Assembly (NCBI GenBank): GCA_904502105.1
Contig: CAJGDF010000024.1
Location: forward strand, 1-12,288
DNA: 12,288 nt
Origin: an uncultured Clostridia bacterium
GTDB lineage: Bacteria > Bacillota > Clostridia > Oscillospirales > UBA644
Reading direction: 5' to 3'
Shown here: positions 1 to 7,842 of the stretch, piece by piece
Position numbering within the stretch: position 1 is the stretch's first letter
Layout of the letters: each line of letters starts with the position of its first letter
Notes under the pieces: model-generated
Seen by the model: the letters and a program-made list of their open reading frames with translations, nothing else
Database searches by the model: none
What the model was told of the DNA's origin: nothing
Made by a program: the position numbers and the translations under genes

Positions 1-2613
1 AGGATTATAATTATTTGTACCTTGAGAGACTGCTATGACACCTCTGGAAGTATCAACAGAACCAGTGGAACTTACTGTGATTGTACAAGTAGCAGTACGG
101 TTATTTGTAATAAGGTTACCCTTAGATTTACATGTAATGGTTGCAGTACCTACGCCAACTGCCTGAACGGAACAAATAAGAGAATTTGTGGGGGTAACTT
201 TTACAACGTTTTCGTTGGAAGAGCTCCATGTTACAATATCGGTGGAAGCACCGGAGTTCTGATAAGTTGCGGAAGCAACAAGTGTTGCGGAATCACCTAC
301 AAACAAGCTCTTTGCTGTCTGGGTCATAGAGATTGAGGTGATGGGGTTAGAAATGCTGGAGTCGGGAGAATTTACAACTACAGTTTTCGGTTCAAATTCA
401 AAGGCGAGAGAAGAGTCGGAGGAGTTAACAAAACCTGTGAGGGTTGCTGCGCCGTCTCTGCCGGGAATAATTGTAAAGCTGTTCTTTGTATAATCGGTTT
501 CAGTAACTCTTGCAACAGAAGCAACGGAAGAGTCGCTGGAGTTGATAGCATACATAAGGGTAGAAAGCTGAGCAGCGGAGAGAGAGGGAGAGAAGGTGAG
601 GTATGCGCTGTATGCACTGCCTGCTTTGAGGTCGCCGGAAGCACCTACATAAACGCTTACTTTGATCTTATTGGTGGGAACACCGAGAGATCCGCCGGAG
701 TCTGTACCTGTGATACCGGAGATAACGATACATTCAGCGGTCTTGCCGGTAGAGGTTGTTGCGGTGATCTTTACGGTACCGCTCTGAAGAGCAGTGATAT
801 TACCGTTCGAGTCAACAGAAACGATAGAGGGATACTGAGAAGACCATGTTACTGTATCTGTAGCATCGCCGGGAGTGAGGTTTGCGGTAACCTTAGCGGT
901 CTGACCGAGAGAGAGCTGAATATTTGTGGGAGATACCATAACGGATTCAGCGGTCTTATGTTTAACTGTTACAACGCATTCGGATTTGATACCGGATTTA
1001 ACACCTGTGACGGTGATCTTAGCGGTACCGATCTTTTTACCGGTAATAACGCCGGAGGAGGTTACGGAAACAACGGATTCGTCGCTGGATGTCCATGTAT
1101 AGGATTCAACAGCATCCTTGGGATATGCGTCGTATTCGAGAGCATAAACCTGATTGAGAAGAATATCAACCTTATCTTCTGCAAGGATGAGGTCGGTGAT
1201 CTTCTTTGTACCGTCACTGTTTGTACCGGGGTTGGTGGTACCTGTACCTGTGCCTGTACCAGTACCGGTGGAATCACCTGTATTGGTGCCCGGAGTGGTG
1301 GTACCTGTGCCGGTGGAATCGCCGGTATTTGTACCGGGAGTGGTGGTACCTGTACCTGTGCCGGTAGAGGAGCCGGATTCTTCTTTATTGGGGTTATATG
1401 TTTCTGCCATAACAACAACGACACCGCTTGCAGATTTAGAACCTACGGTGTAGGTGATTGTAACAGGCTTGAAGGGTTCGCCACCAAGATCGCCGATAGT
1501 GATGTTACCGTTGGAGTCAACAGCAGCAACAGAGGGATCATTAGAAGACCAGGTACCTTTTTCGGTAGTGTTGGAAGGAGTTACGGTCGGGTTGAATTTC
1601 CAGGGACCTTTCTGTCCAACATAAATAGTGATAGATTTAACGTCGAATTTAACGCTTGTTGCCTTAACGGTGGTGGAGGTAGAGCCGGAAGAAGTAGATC
1701 CGGAGGAAGAAGAGCTGCCGGAGGAAGTTGTACCGGAAGAAGAAGGCTTCTTAACGGTTACTTTGCAGGTAGCAACTTTATTTGTAACCTTATCGTTAAG
1801 GGTTGCGGTGATGGTGGTTGTACCTTCGCTTACGCCGGTAACGGTGCCGTTAACAACGGTTGCGATGGATTCGTCACCACTTGTCCAGATAATGTTAGCA
1901 GCAACGCCTGTGGGCTTAACGGTAGCTGTAAGAGAAACAGATTTACCGACATTGATGCTGGTGGAGGTTCTGTTAAGAGTGAGGCTTTCGAAAACGTCAA
2001 CGGGCTGATTTACGGTGATAACGCATTCAGCGGTCTTTGCGCCGTCTTCGGTAACAGCGGTGATGATAGCAGTACCTGCGCCTACAGCGGTAACAACGCC
2101 GGAGGAAACGATAGCAACTGCGGGATCGGAAGAAGACCAGGATACAGCCTTATTGGTTGCATCGTCGGGAAGAACGGTTGCTGTGAGGACAGTAACGCCG
2201 CCGACATCAAGGGTCTGTTCCATAGCGTTAAGAGAGATACCAGTAACGTTAACAACAGTCTGAAGAACGGTAACCGCACAAGTAAGAGTTACGGTCTGCT
2301 GTTCTTCCGCAAAGGTAAGAGTTGCGGTAACGTTAGCGGAGCCTGCGCTGAGGGCAGTGATAAAGCCGCTCTGTTCAACAGAAACAACAGCGGGATTGTC
2401 CGAAGACCAGGCAGCGGTGTAAGCTCTGTCGCTGTATGTATCGTCATAGACAAGAAGAGCATAGTTTTCGCCCGCATTGAGGGTTACGGCAGTTTCAGAG
2501 AAGTTGTAAACTTCCTGAAGATTTACCGGTTCTTCCTTACAAGCGGTAAGGAAAGGTACCATCATAGCGAGAACAAGGATCAATGCTGTGAGTTTATGAA
2601 ATCCGAGTTTCAT
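1..2613 (-). CDS. BIG2-domain surface lipoprotein (3' end outside window)
   Basis: The minus-strand frame from ATG 2613 runs 871 codons to the left edge with no stop, so the C-terminus is missing. Residues 1-24 are a lipoprotein signal (positive start, hydrophobic core) ending in the lipobox LTAC, with Cys25 as the predicted lipidation site, so the protein should be anchored outside the cytoplasmic membrane. After this come tandem Ig-like units with the BIG2 pattern (a TWSSSDPSVASV-like strand, then G.ITA...GTA.ITAT): about 35-113 (degenerate), 118-202, 203-289, 313-405, 470-552, 553-633 and 748-850. Residues 290-311 are a Ser/Gly linker and about 411-470 a Thr/Gly/Pro linker. Residues 634-748 do not show the BIG2 pattern. 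The start is supported by GAAAGGTGG six bases upstream and by a consensus promoter. BIG2 modules are known in adhesins and wall proteins. A binding or spacer role is inferred; the ligand is unknown, and an effector domain could lie past the edge. Confidence 0.93.
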   Translation of the reverse strand, partial: MKLGFHKLTALILVLAMMVPFLTACKEEPVNLQEVYNFSETAVTLNAGENYALLVYDDTYSDRAYTAAWSSDNPAVVSVEQSGFITALSAGSANVTATLTFAEEQQTVTLTCAVTVLQTVVNVTGISLNAMEQTLDVGGVTVLTATVLPDDATNKAVSWSSSDPAVAIVSSGVVTAVGAGTAIITAVTEDGAKTAECVITVNQPVDVFESLTLNRTSTSINVGKSVSLTATVKPTGVAANIIWTSGDESIATVVNGTVTGVSEGTTTITATLNDKVTNKVATCKVTVKKPSSSGTTSSGSSSSSGSTSSGSTSTTVKATSVKFDVKSITIYVGQKGPWKFNPTVTPSNTTEKGTWSSNDPSVAAVDSNGNITIGDLGGEPFKPVTITYTVGSKSASGVVVVMAETYNPNKEESGSSTGTGTGTTTPGTNTGDSTGTGTTTPGTNTGDSTGTGTGTGTGTTNPGTNSDGTKKITDLILAEDKVDILLNQVYALEYDAYPKDAVESYTWTSSDESVVSVTSSGVITGKKIGTAKITVTGVKSGIKSECVVTVKHKTAESVMVSPTNIQLSLGQTAKVTANLTPGDATDTVTWSSQYPSIVSVDSNGNITALQSGTVKITATTSTGKTAECIVISGITGTDSGGSLGVPTNKIKVSVYVGASGDLKAGSAYSAYLTFSPSLSAAQLSTLMYAINSSDSSVASVARVTETDYTKNSFTIIPGRDGAATLTGFVNSSDSSLAFEFEPKTVVVNSPDSSISNPITSISMTQTAKSLFVGDSATLVASATYQNSGASTDIVTWSSSNENVVKVTPTNSLICSVQAVGVGTATITCKSKGNLITNNRTATCTITVSSTGSVDTSRGVIAVSQGTNNYNP
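1205..1378 (-). repeat. Thr/Gly/Pro linker repeat inside the lipoprotein gene
   Basis: Read on the coding (minus) strand, this stretch encodes two near-identical 15-residue units, GTGTTTPGTNTGDST, followed by a shortened and altered third copy with a GTGTGTGT run. The DNA copies differ at synonymous positions, so the repeat is somewhat old, but the 45-bp period and the GGTACA/GGTACC hexamers could allow slippage or unequal recombination. At the protein level it is probably a flexible, extended and possibly O-glycosylatable spacer between Ig-like domains. Confidence 0.8.
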
Positions 2614-2619
2614 AATTAA

Positions 2620-2628
2620 CCACCTTTC
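2620..2628 (-). promoter_or_regulatory. Ribosome binding site of the lipoprotein gene
   Basis: On the minus strand the sequence CTGAAAGGTGG lies 6 nt before ATG 2613. This strong Shine-Dalgarno match fixes the start codon and the signal peptide. The membrane-protein gene at 3316 has nearly the same leader (CTGAAAGGT). Confidence 0.8.
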
Positions 2629-2704
2629 AGAAATTAAAATTGATTTTTGTTCTTGTGTTTTTGGATCAGAATCCGTTTGCACAATAATTTTATGCATATA
2701 TAAT

Positions 2705-2733
2705 ATAATAACATTTTTTTGGTGCTTTGTCAA
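2705..2733 (-). promoter_or_regulatory. Sigma-A-type promoter for the lipoprotein gene
   Basis: On the minus strand, a perfect -35 TTGACA (2733-2728), a 17-bp spacer containing seven consecutive A, and -10 TATTAT (2710-2705). Transcription should start near 2698, leaving a 5' untranslated leader of about 85 nt before ATG 2613. Confidence 0.85.
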
Positions 2734-2747
2734 TATCGCAATAAGAA

Positions 2748-2765
2748 ATTAAATCGACATTTAAT
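2748..2765. repeat. AT-rich inverted repeat upstream of lipoprotein promoter
   Basis: ATTAAAT and ATTTAAT form a perfect 7-bp inverted repeat around the 4-nt loop CGAC, 15 bp upstream of the -35 box of the lipoprotein promoter. An 8-nt direct repeat, CGCAATAA (2737-2744 and 2775-2782), flanks it. This may be an operator or a weak terminator for the upstream minus-strand gene. Neither role is shown, and AT-rich DNA yields such repeats by chance. Confidence 0.35.
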
Positions 2766-2845
2766 GGCAAAAGACGCAATAAAGCCCTCAAAAAGTTATT
2801 TATGACAGATAAGACGGAAATACGGGTAAAAAAGTTCCGTATAAT

Positions 2846-3316
2846 TTATTTTTTTATGCTTTCGATGATATATTTCACCTCGGAAAGCGGTCTGTCAACA
2901 TCTTTTTTGGAGATATAAGCAGTCCACATACCCTCTCCGAGCTCTGCAAAGGCGGCGCTTCCGCCCGAGAGCTTTTCGAGATCAAACTCATCGGTATTGT
3001 AATTTATTTTGAGAACGTCCTTCATTGCCGAAGCATATTCAACGCCGGCAAGGTCTTTGGCAGATATTTCGACCTTTGGAAGGAAGCGTGAAAGACAAAC
3101 GATGCGGTCGGAATAAACGGCGAAGGTTTTCTCGGAAGCGAGATAGATGTTAAAAACAAGAGTAAGAAGAAAGAGGCCTGAAGCGACCGCAAAAACGAGA
3201 AAATCTCTTTGAGACAAAACGTTCCAGACGGTTGCAGTCACGGACACGACAAGCATAAAAGCATTGAAGATAACCGTACCGAGACGTTTTCTTTTAAAAT
3301 AAACGGGATATTCCAT
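2846..3316 (-). CDS. Small two-helix membrane protein, unknown function
   Basis: This encodes 156 residues from ATG 3316. I chose this start over the longer open frame (from 3427) because CTGAAAGG sits about 10 nt upstream and because the consensus promoter at 3351-3379 lies inside the extra N-terminal stretch. A basic N-terminus (FKRKRLG) is followed by two hydrophobic segments at about residues 13-33 and 38-60. The rest is a soluble domain of about 95 residues with alternating beta-like stretches (FAVYSDRIVCLSRF, KVEISAKDLAGVEY, VLKINYN) and a C-terminal helix. This layout resembles membrane-anchored PH-like (bPH2/YdbS-type) proteins, but I see no diagnostic motif, so the family remains unassigned. 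It is transcribed divergently from the dnaD operon on its own promoter. Its stop codon is 232 bp from the lipoprotein start, which has a separate promoter. Confidence 0.8.
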   Translation of the reverse strand: MEYPVYFKRKRLGTVIFNAFMLVVSVTATVWNVLSQRDFLVFAVASGLFLLTLVFNIYLASEKTFAVYSDRIVCLSRFLPKVEISAKDLAGVEYASAMKDVLKINYNTDEFDLEKLSGGSAAFAELGEGMWTAYISKKDVDRPLSEVKYIIESIKK

Positions 3317-3350
3317 AATCAAGATACCTTTCAGATGATTTACATGATAA

Positions 3351-3379
3351 ATGATACCATTTAAAAGGCGGTATGTCAA
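3351..3379 (-). promoter_or_regulatory. Sigma-A-type promoter for the membrane-protein gene
   Basis: On the minus strand, TTGACA (3379-3374), a 17-bp spacer and TATCAT (3356-3351). The predicted transcript starts near 3345, about 28 nt before ATG 3316, which supports the short start for that gene. Confidence 0.85.
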
Positions 3380-3433
3380 GACAAAAAAATTAAAAATATG
3401 TAAAAACGGAGCCGACAAAATTTTCATCTGCTA

Positions 3434-3462
3434 TTGACTTGAAGGCTTTGTTCTGTTATAAT
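3434..3462 (+). promoter_or_regulatory. Sigma-A-type promoter for the dnaD-dnaC operon
   Basis: TTGACT (3434-3439), a 17-bp spacer and a perfect TATAAT (3457-3462), with a start site near 3469. It is back-to-back with the promoter at 3351-3379, with 54 bp between the two -35 boxes, so the two transcription units diverge from one intergenic region. Confidence 0.88.
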
Positions 3463-3496
3463 AGTAGGTACTAAAAAAATAAAGGCTGGAAAAGAA

Positions 3497-4447
3497 ATGG
3501 CGGGACAGACCGTAATATTCGAAAACAGGCCATCGTTCGCCGTTCCGAACGAGATAGCCGACAATTACCTGAAAGCGCCGCAGGATGCGCTGAGACTTAT
3601 ACTTTTTTTATTGAGAAATTCATCTCAATCGTTTACTTTTGACGATATATGCACTGCAACGGGAATAGAAGCCGAAAAACTGCCCGAGGCTTTTGATTAT
3701 TGGGTAGAGCGAGGTGTTCTGTTCAGATCGCAGCAAAAATACATGCTCACACGTCCGCAGTTAAAATCATCGGATATACGTCCGTATACAGCGGAAGAGG
3801 TTGCATCGAGAATAGACCGAGACGGTGCGATACGCTTTCTTTACGAAAGAACGGAAACCATTCTTGCCCGTCCGCTTTCAACATCCGATGCATACACATT
3901 GCTGTCTCTCGTTGACTGGATAGGTCTTCCGCCTGAGGTTGCGGCACTGCTTTTGCAATACTGCGCGGAGTCCGGCAAGAAATCGATGAGAATGATCGAA
4001 AAGATCGCAATTTCATGGGCAGACGACGGAATAACCACGTTTGAAAAAGCCGAAGAATTTATCCAGAAGGAAAAAGAAAAGGCTGAGTCTGCCGCAAAGA
4101 CGGCGAGACTTCTCGGCGTATCAAACAGAGCACTCGGCGAAGAAGAAAAGAGAGTGTTTATTTCTTGGAGATCGGACCTGGGCTACGGCGATGAAATGAT
4201 CTCGGCGGCATACGAAGCGATGATAAAGAGCATAGGCTCTTATAAATACCAATACATAGACAAGATCCTTCATTCATGGAAGGCGGCGGGTATAAACACA
4301 CCCGAAGATGCGGCGGCGTTGAAGCCTGCGGCAAAGAAGCTGACAAAAACGAAGAAATACGAGCCCACAGCGGCACCCGATGCGGAAAAAACTGTGGACA
4401 AGACATGGGAGATAATGAAAAAGGCGGTGAGCGAGGACGATGAATAG
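3497..4447 (+). CDS. dnaD: DnaD-domain replication initiation protein
   Basis: 316 residues. Residues about 25-80 look like a winged-helix region (FDDICTATGIEAEKL...YWVERGVLF). Two DnaD-type helical modules follow. The first, at about 112-182, contains YERTETILARPLS, LPPEVAALLLQYC and KSMRMIEKIAISWADDGI. The second, at about 205-276, ends in YKYQYIDKILHSWKAAGI, a version of the YxxxIxxxW signature of the family. The C-terminal 40 residues are Lys/Ala-rich and probably disordered. DnaD/DnaB proteins of low-GC Gram-positives help remodel DNA at origins and restart forks so that the helicase can be loaded. The stop overlaps the start of the next gene by 8 nt (ATGAATAG), and that gene encodes the helicase-loader-type ATPase, which fits a joint primosome role. 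It could equally be the DnaB-type paralogue. The start is preceded by AAAGG and GGAAAAG. Confidence 0.9.
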   Translation: MAGQTVIFENRPSFAVPNEIADNYLKAPQDALRLILFLLRNSSQSFTFDDICTATGIEAEKLPEAFDYWVERGVLFRSQQKYMLTRPQLKSSDIRPYTAEEVASRIDRDGAIRFLYERTETILARPLSTSDAYTLLSLVDWIGLPPEVAALLLQYCAESGKKSMRMIEKIAISWADDGITTFEKAEEFIQKEKEKAESAAKTARLLGVSNRALGEEEKRVFISWRSDLGYGDEMISAAYEAMIKSIGSYKYQYIDKILHSWKAAGINTPEDAAALKPAAKKLTKTKKYEPTAAPDAEKTVDKTWEIMKKAVSEDDE

Positions 4448-5399
4448 AAGCGACTGTTTTGCGAAAGCCGATGCGGCGTTAAAAGAAAAGATCGCAAAAA
4501 ACAGAGACGAGGAAGCGCAGAGAGTTGAAAAGCTTTATAAGCAGCTGCCGCGTTTACGTGAAATTGAAGATGCGCTCAAGGCCAATATTTCGGAGTTTGC
4601 GGTTTTTGCATTCAGCGGAGACAAAAGCGAAGAGGCATTCAACAAGTTCAGAGAAAAAAGCCTCGCTCTTCAGGCAGAGCGTTCCGATATTTTAACACAT
4701 GCGGGCTTGCCGCAGAATGCTCACGAAAGACGTTTTTACTGCGAAAAATGTAAAGACGTAGGCTATACAGATGCCGGCACATGCGAATGCTTCAAGCGAG
4801 AGCTTTCAAAGCAGATGCTTGAAAACTCGAACCTTTCGGCGGCATACAGAGAAAAGACCTTTGCGAATTTTGATCTTTCATACTATAAAAACCCGATCGA
4901 CCGCGAAAAGATGGAGCTTACGCTCGGCTATGCGAAGAAGTATGTTAAAAACTTCAAAACGAACAAGGAAAATCTTCTTTTTATGGGAAGAAGCGGTTCG
5001 GGAAAGACATATATTTCCTGCGCGATAGGCATTGCACTTGCGGAAGCGGGGAATTACGTTTGCTATGTTGCGGCACAGGATATGATCTCCGAATTTGAAG
5101 CCGAAAAATTCGGTAAAAACGATAAAGCGTCGGAAACACGCCGTTTTTACGATGCGGATCTTCTGATAATAGACGACCTCGGCTCAGAATTCAGAACACA
5201 GTTTTCGGAATCTGTGATATACAACGTTGTAAATTCAAGGCTCAACAGCCAAAAGCCGATGATAATCAGCACAAATTTCCGTCCCGAAGATCTTTCGGGA
5301 GAATATCACGAAAGAATTGTATCAAGATTGCTCAACGAATTTCTCACTCCGATATTTGCGGATGTTGATGTCCGTGAGCTTAAAAAATTAAGAAGATAA
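4440..5399 (+). CDS. dnaC: DnaC/DnaI-type helicase-loader ATPase
   Basis: 319 residues of the DnaC/DnaI/IstB-like AAA+ group. The N-terminal ~95 residues are charged and helical, probably coiled coil. A cysteine cluster CxxC...CxC at 101, 104, 115 and 117 (FYCEKCKDVGYTD...TCECF) resembles the zinc-binding N-domain of DnaI-type loaders. Walker A is GRSGSGKT at 183-190 and Walker B is LLIIDD at 241-246, followed by LGSE. A sensor-1-like ISTNF and a SRL arginine-finger candidate (in ERIVSRLLNEF) come after. In this family the ATPase loads the replicative helicase onto single-stranded DNA. The IstB transposition helper shares the fold, but no transposase is adjacent and the gene is fused by overlap to dnaD, so the replication role is favoured. 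Translational coupling is likely on both sides: 8-nt overlap upstream and TAATG overlap downstream. Confidence 0.92.
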   Translation: MNRSDCFAKADAALKEKIAKNRDEEAQRVEKLYKQLPRLREIEDALKANISEFAVFAFSGDKSEEAFNKFREKSLALQAERSDILTHAGLPQNAHERRFYCEKCKDVGYTDAGTCECFKRELSKQMLENSNLSAAYREKTFANFDLSYYKNPIDREKMELTLGYAKKYVKNFKTNKENLLFMGRSGSGKTYISCAIGIALAEAGNYVCYVAAQDMISEFEAEKFGKNDKASETRRFYDADLLIIDDLGSEFRTQFSESVIYNVVNSRLNSQKPMIISTNFRPEDLSGEYHERIVSRLLNEFLTPIFADVDVRELKKLRR

Positions 5400-6202
5400 T
5401 GAAAAACGCAATTATTTGCCCCGTTTGCGGCGAGGGCTTAACATTTACCGAAAAGACCGCTGTCTGTCCGAACAGACATTCGTTTGACAGAGCGAAGGAA
5501 GGCAGTGTAAACCTCATACTCAACGGTTCACCGACCTCGGGAGACGATCCGAAGATGGTAAGCGCGAGAAAGAATTTTCTCGGCGGCGGATATTACGGTC
5601 ATCTTTCGGAAGCGTTAAAGGAAGAGCTTGAGGTGTACATCAAAAACGGTTCAACGGTTCTCGATGCATGCTGCGGTGAGGGATATTTCACCAACGAGCT
5701 TTCAAAAGCGTACCCCGAAGCTGACTTTTACGGGTTTGACTTATCGAAAAGAGCTGTGCGTTATGCGGCAAGAGATTCCGAAAATGCAATATTTTTTGCG
5801 GCAAACATCTCCTCGATACCTTTTGCGGATAAGTCTGTGGATGTTTTAACGCATATTTTTGCCCCTGTCTGCGATGCTGAATTTTCAAGGATACTCAAGG
5901 ATGACGGGATTTTCGTTCACGTTTTTCCGGGGAAAGACCATCTTATGGGGATAAAAAAACTTTTATACGAAAAGACGAGGGAAAACGATGAAGATGCGGG
6001 TGTTTCGGAGATATTCGAGCTTGTTTCTTCAAAAAAGATAAGAAAAGACATCTGCCTTGACAATGCGGCGCTTGTTGATCTTTTAACGATGACCCCGTAT
6101 TTTTACAGGACACCGAAAGACAGGCTTGAGGATGTTATGAAAAAAGATTCTGCATCAACTCCTGCGGAATTTATAATAAACATATACAAGAAGAGGGTTT
6201 AA
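5399..6202 (+). CDS. rlmA: 23S rRNA (guanine-N1)-methyltransferase, RlmA family
   Basis: 267 residues. A zinc-finger-like N-terminus carries Cys7, Cys10, Cys23 and His27 (CPVC...CPNRHSFD), followed by AKEGSVNLIL and a GDDPKMV.ARKNFLGGGYY segment, both characteristic of RlmA/TlrB proteins. The SAM-binding Rossmann core has motif I VLDACCGEGYF at 87-97, an acidic strand end FDLSK at 113-117, NISSIPF at about 137 and FAPVCDAEFSRIL at about 154. Known members methylate N1 of G745 (RlmAI) or G748 (RlmAII/TlrB) in helix 35 of 23S rRNA near the macrolide exit-tunnel site. A Gram-positive would more often have the G748 type, but sequence reading alone does not settle this. The start ATG overlaps the dnaC stop (TAATG), so translation is probably coupled. 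Location in a replication operon looks like housekeeping co-transcription rather than a shared pathway. Confidence 0.9.
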   Translation: MKNAIICPVCGEGLTFTEKTAVCPNRHSFDRAKEGSVNLILNGSPTSGDDPKMVSARKNFLGGGYYGHLSEALKEELEVYIKNGSTVLDACCGEGYFTNELSKAYPEADFYGFDLSKRAVRYAARDSENAIFFAANISSIPFADKSVDVLTHIFAPVCDAEFSRILKDDGIFVHVFPGKDHLMGIKKLLYEKTRENDEDAGVSEIFELVSSKKIRKDICLDNAALVDLLTMTPYFYRTPKDRLEDVMKKDSASTPAEFIINIYKKRV

Positions 6203-6204
6203 CG

Positions 6205-7842
6205 ATGAAAATTTTATCAAAATGCATATCTTCTCTTGAAAAAGTAATGCTGTCAACCTCTTTTGAGTCCCTGGCAGAATACAATGAGGCAACGGCGGCA
6301 AAGAACGAAAAGTTCAATTTTCAGATCGCATACACACTCCCGCAAACAGGCAGATACAAGGTGAGTGTTGACATAGCATCAACCCTTGAAAAGGTTACGG
6401 CAAGAGCCGTGGGGTACGTTCCGTCAATGATGCCGTGCTATGACGACCATGACGATTACGTTATAACGGACGAGCCCGGACTTTTTCCCGATGTTCTCGA
6501 GCCGATCTCCCCGAACGGATTTGCGGTCACAGGGAACAGAGTTTCGGTTTTATGGATAACAGCCGACACAAACGGCGCTTTGCCTGCGATGCATCATATA
6601 AAGATCAGACTCAGGGCAGGCGAAGAAATTCTTTGCGAAACGGTATTCAGGCTAAACGTTCTGGATGCGGTTCTTGCAGAGCAGGAGTTAATATATACAA
6701 ACTGGTTTCATACAGACTGTCTTTGCGACAGATATAATGTTGAGACATTTTCCGACGAGCATTGGAGAATAATCGGCAATTACATGAAAACGGCGGCGGA
6801 TCACGGAATGAACATGATCCTGACCCCGATATTCACGCCTGCGCTTGACACTGCGGTGGGCGGAGAGAGAACGACCGTTCAGCTCGTTGACGTTGAAAAG
6901 AACGGTGACAGATATACGTTCGGTCTCGAAAAGCTGAAAAAATGGATAGCGACAGCAACCGAAAGCGGCATAAAGTATTTTGAGCTGGCACCCCTTTACA
7001 CACAGTGGGGAGCGACGAATGCGCCGAAGATAATGGCAACGGAAAACGGCGAGTACAAGAGGATCTTCGGTTGGGAGACAGATGCATACGGCGAGGAATA
7101 CGTTAATTTCCTTTCACAGCTTTTCCCTGCGCTTGTTGATTTTTTCAAAAAAGAAAATATGTGCGACAAGGTATATTTTCACATATCGGATGAGCCGTCG
7201 GCAGACCATATCGACCGTTACAAAAAGGCTGCCGATCTGTTAAGGAAGAACATCGGCGACGATTTCAAGGCGATAGATGCGCTTTCGTCATATGAGTTTT
7301 ACAAAACAGGGGCTGTCCGCACTCCGGTCGTTGCAACCAATCATGCAAAGCCGTTTCTTGAGAATAACGTGCCCGATCTTTGGTGCTACTACTGCTGCGG
7401 TCAGTATAAGCAGACAGCAAACAGATTTATGGCTATGCCGTCGCTCCGCAACAGAGTTCTTGGCGTTCAATTATATAAATTTAACATAAAGGGCTTTTTG
7501 CACTGGGGCTACAATTTCTGGAACTCACAGCTTTCGCTTGAAAGAATAGACCCGTACTCCGTTACGGATGCAAGGGAAGCATACCCGTCGGGCGACGCAT
7601 TTGTTGTTTACCCCGGAAACAACGGAGAGGCGATATGCTCGCTTCGATACGAGGTATTTTACGATGCGATCCAGGATCTTATGGCTCTGACCGCTCTTGA
7701 GAAGAAGATCGGCAGAGAAGCTGTTATAAAAATGATAGACAGCGGTCTATCCGAGGAATTGCATTTTGACAGTTTTCCGCACGATGACAAATGGCTGCTC
7801 GGTTTAAGAGAAGCTGTAAACAAAAAGCTTTCTGAAAAATAA
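6205..7842 (+). CDS. GH123/DUF4091-like glycoside hydrolase, cytoplasmic
   Basis: 545 residues with no signal peptide. The N-terminal ~150 residues are a beta-rich domain. From about 155 on, the protein has the DUF4091/GH123 pattern: a TNWFHTDCLCDRYNVETFSDEHW entry region, DHGMNMILTPIFTP, KYFELAPLYTQWGATNAPKI, and the signature YFHISDEPS with Asp329-Glu330. In characterised GH123 beta-N-acetylgalactosaminidases an adjacent Asp-Glu pair serves substrate-assisted catalysis, so this pair is the likely active site. Later conserved stretches are the WCYYCCGQY motif, GFLHWGYNFWNSQ and LRYEVFYDAIQDLMALTALE, all typical of DUF4091. Loss of a few N-terminal residues relative to secreted homologues was not testable. 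GAGGG lies 7 nt before the ATG, and only 2 nt separate it from rlmA, so it is in the dnaD operon. The substrate is unknown. Lack of a secretion signal suggests imported oligosaccharides or intracellular glycans. Confidence 0.82.
   Translation: MKILSKCISSLEKVMLSTSFESLAEYNEATAAKNEKFNFQIAYTLPQTGRYKVSVDIASTLEKVTARAVGYVPSMMPCYDDHDDYVITDEPGLFPDVLEPISPNGFAVTGNRVSVLWITADTNGALPAMHHIKIRLRAGEEILCETVFRLNVLDAVLAEQELIYTNWFHTDCLCDRYNVETFSDEHWRIIGNYMKTAADHGMNMILTPIFTPALDTAVGGERTTVQLVDVEKNGDRYTFGLEKLKKWIATATESGIKYFELAPLYTQWGATNAPKIMATENGEYKRIFGWETDAYGEEYVNFLSQLFPALVDFFKKENMCDKVYFHISDEPSADHIDRYKKAADLLRKNIGDDFKAIDALSSYEFYKTGAVRTPVVATNHAKPFLENNVPDLWCYYCCGQYKQTANRFMAMPSLRNRVLGVQLYKFNIKGFLHWGYNFWNSQLSLERIDPYSVTDAREAYPSGDAFVVYPGNNGEAICSLRYEVFYDAIQDLMALTALEKKIGREAVIKMIDSGLSEELHFDSFPHDDKWLLGLREAVNKKLSEK

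Noticed and set aside
22..336. A 104-codon plus-strand frame at the left edge
   Set aside because: It is the same antisense shadow of the lipoprotein gene, with the same odd Cys-rich composition.
958..2619. A 553-codon open frame on the plus strand opposite the lipoprotein gene
   Set aside because: Its Cys/Gly/Asn-rich translation has no recognisable domain and no ribosome site. The minus strand has a full signal peptide, lipobox, repeated BIG2 domains, promoter and RBS. The plus frame is open only because the codons used in the real gene avoid antisense stops.
2815..2840. ACGGAA/TTCCGT hairpin as terminator of the membrane-protein gene
   Set aside because: The stem is only 6 bp with a 14-nt loop and no T run follows on the minus strand.
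3317..3427. N-terminal extension of the small membrane protein to ATG 3427
   Set aside because: The extension overlaps a consensus promoter and has no ribosome site; the start at 3316 has both in the right places.
4440..5399. IstB transposition helper ATPase
   Set aside because: The fold is shared, but there is no IstA transposase or terminal inverted repeats, the Cys cluster fits helicase loaders, and the gene overlaps dnaD.
7766..7794. TTGACA inside the end of the glycosidase gene as a glnN promoter
   Set aside because: At the 17-bp position the sequence is AAATGG, which is not a usable -10 box.
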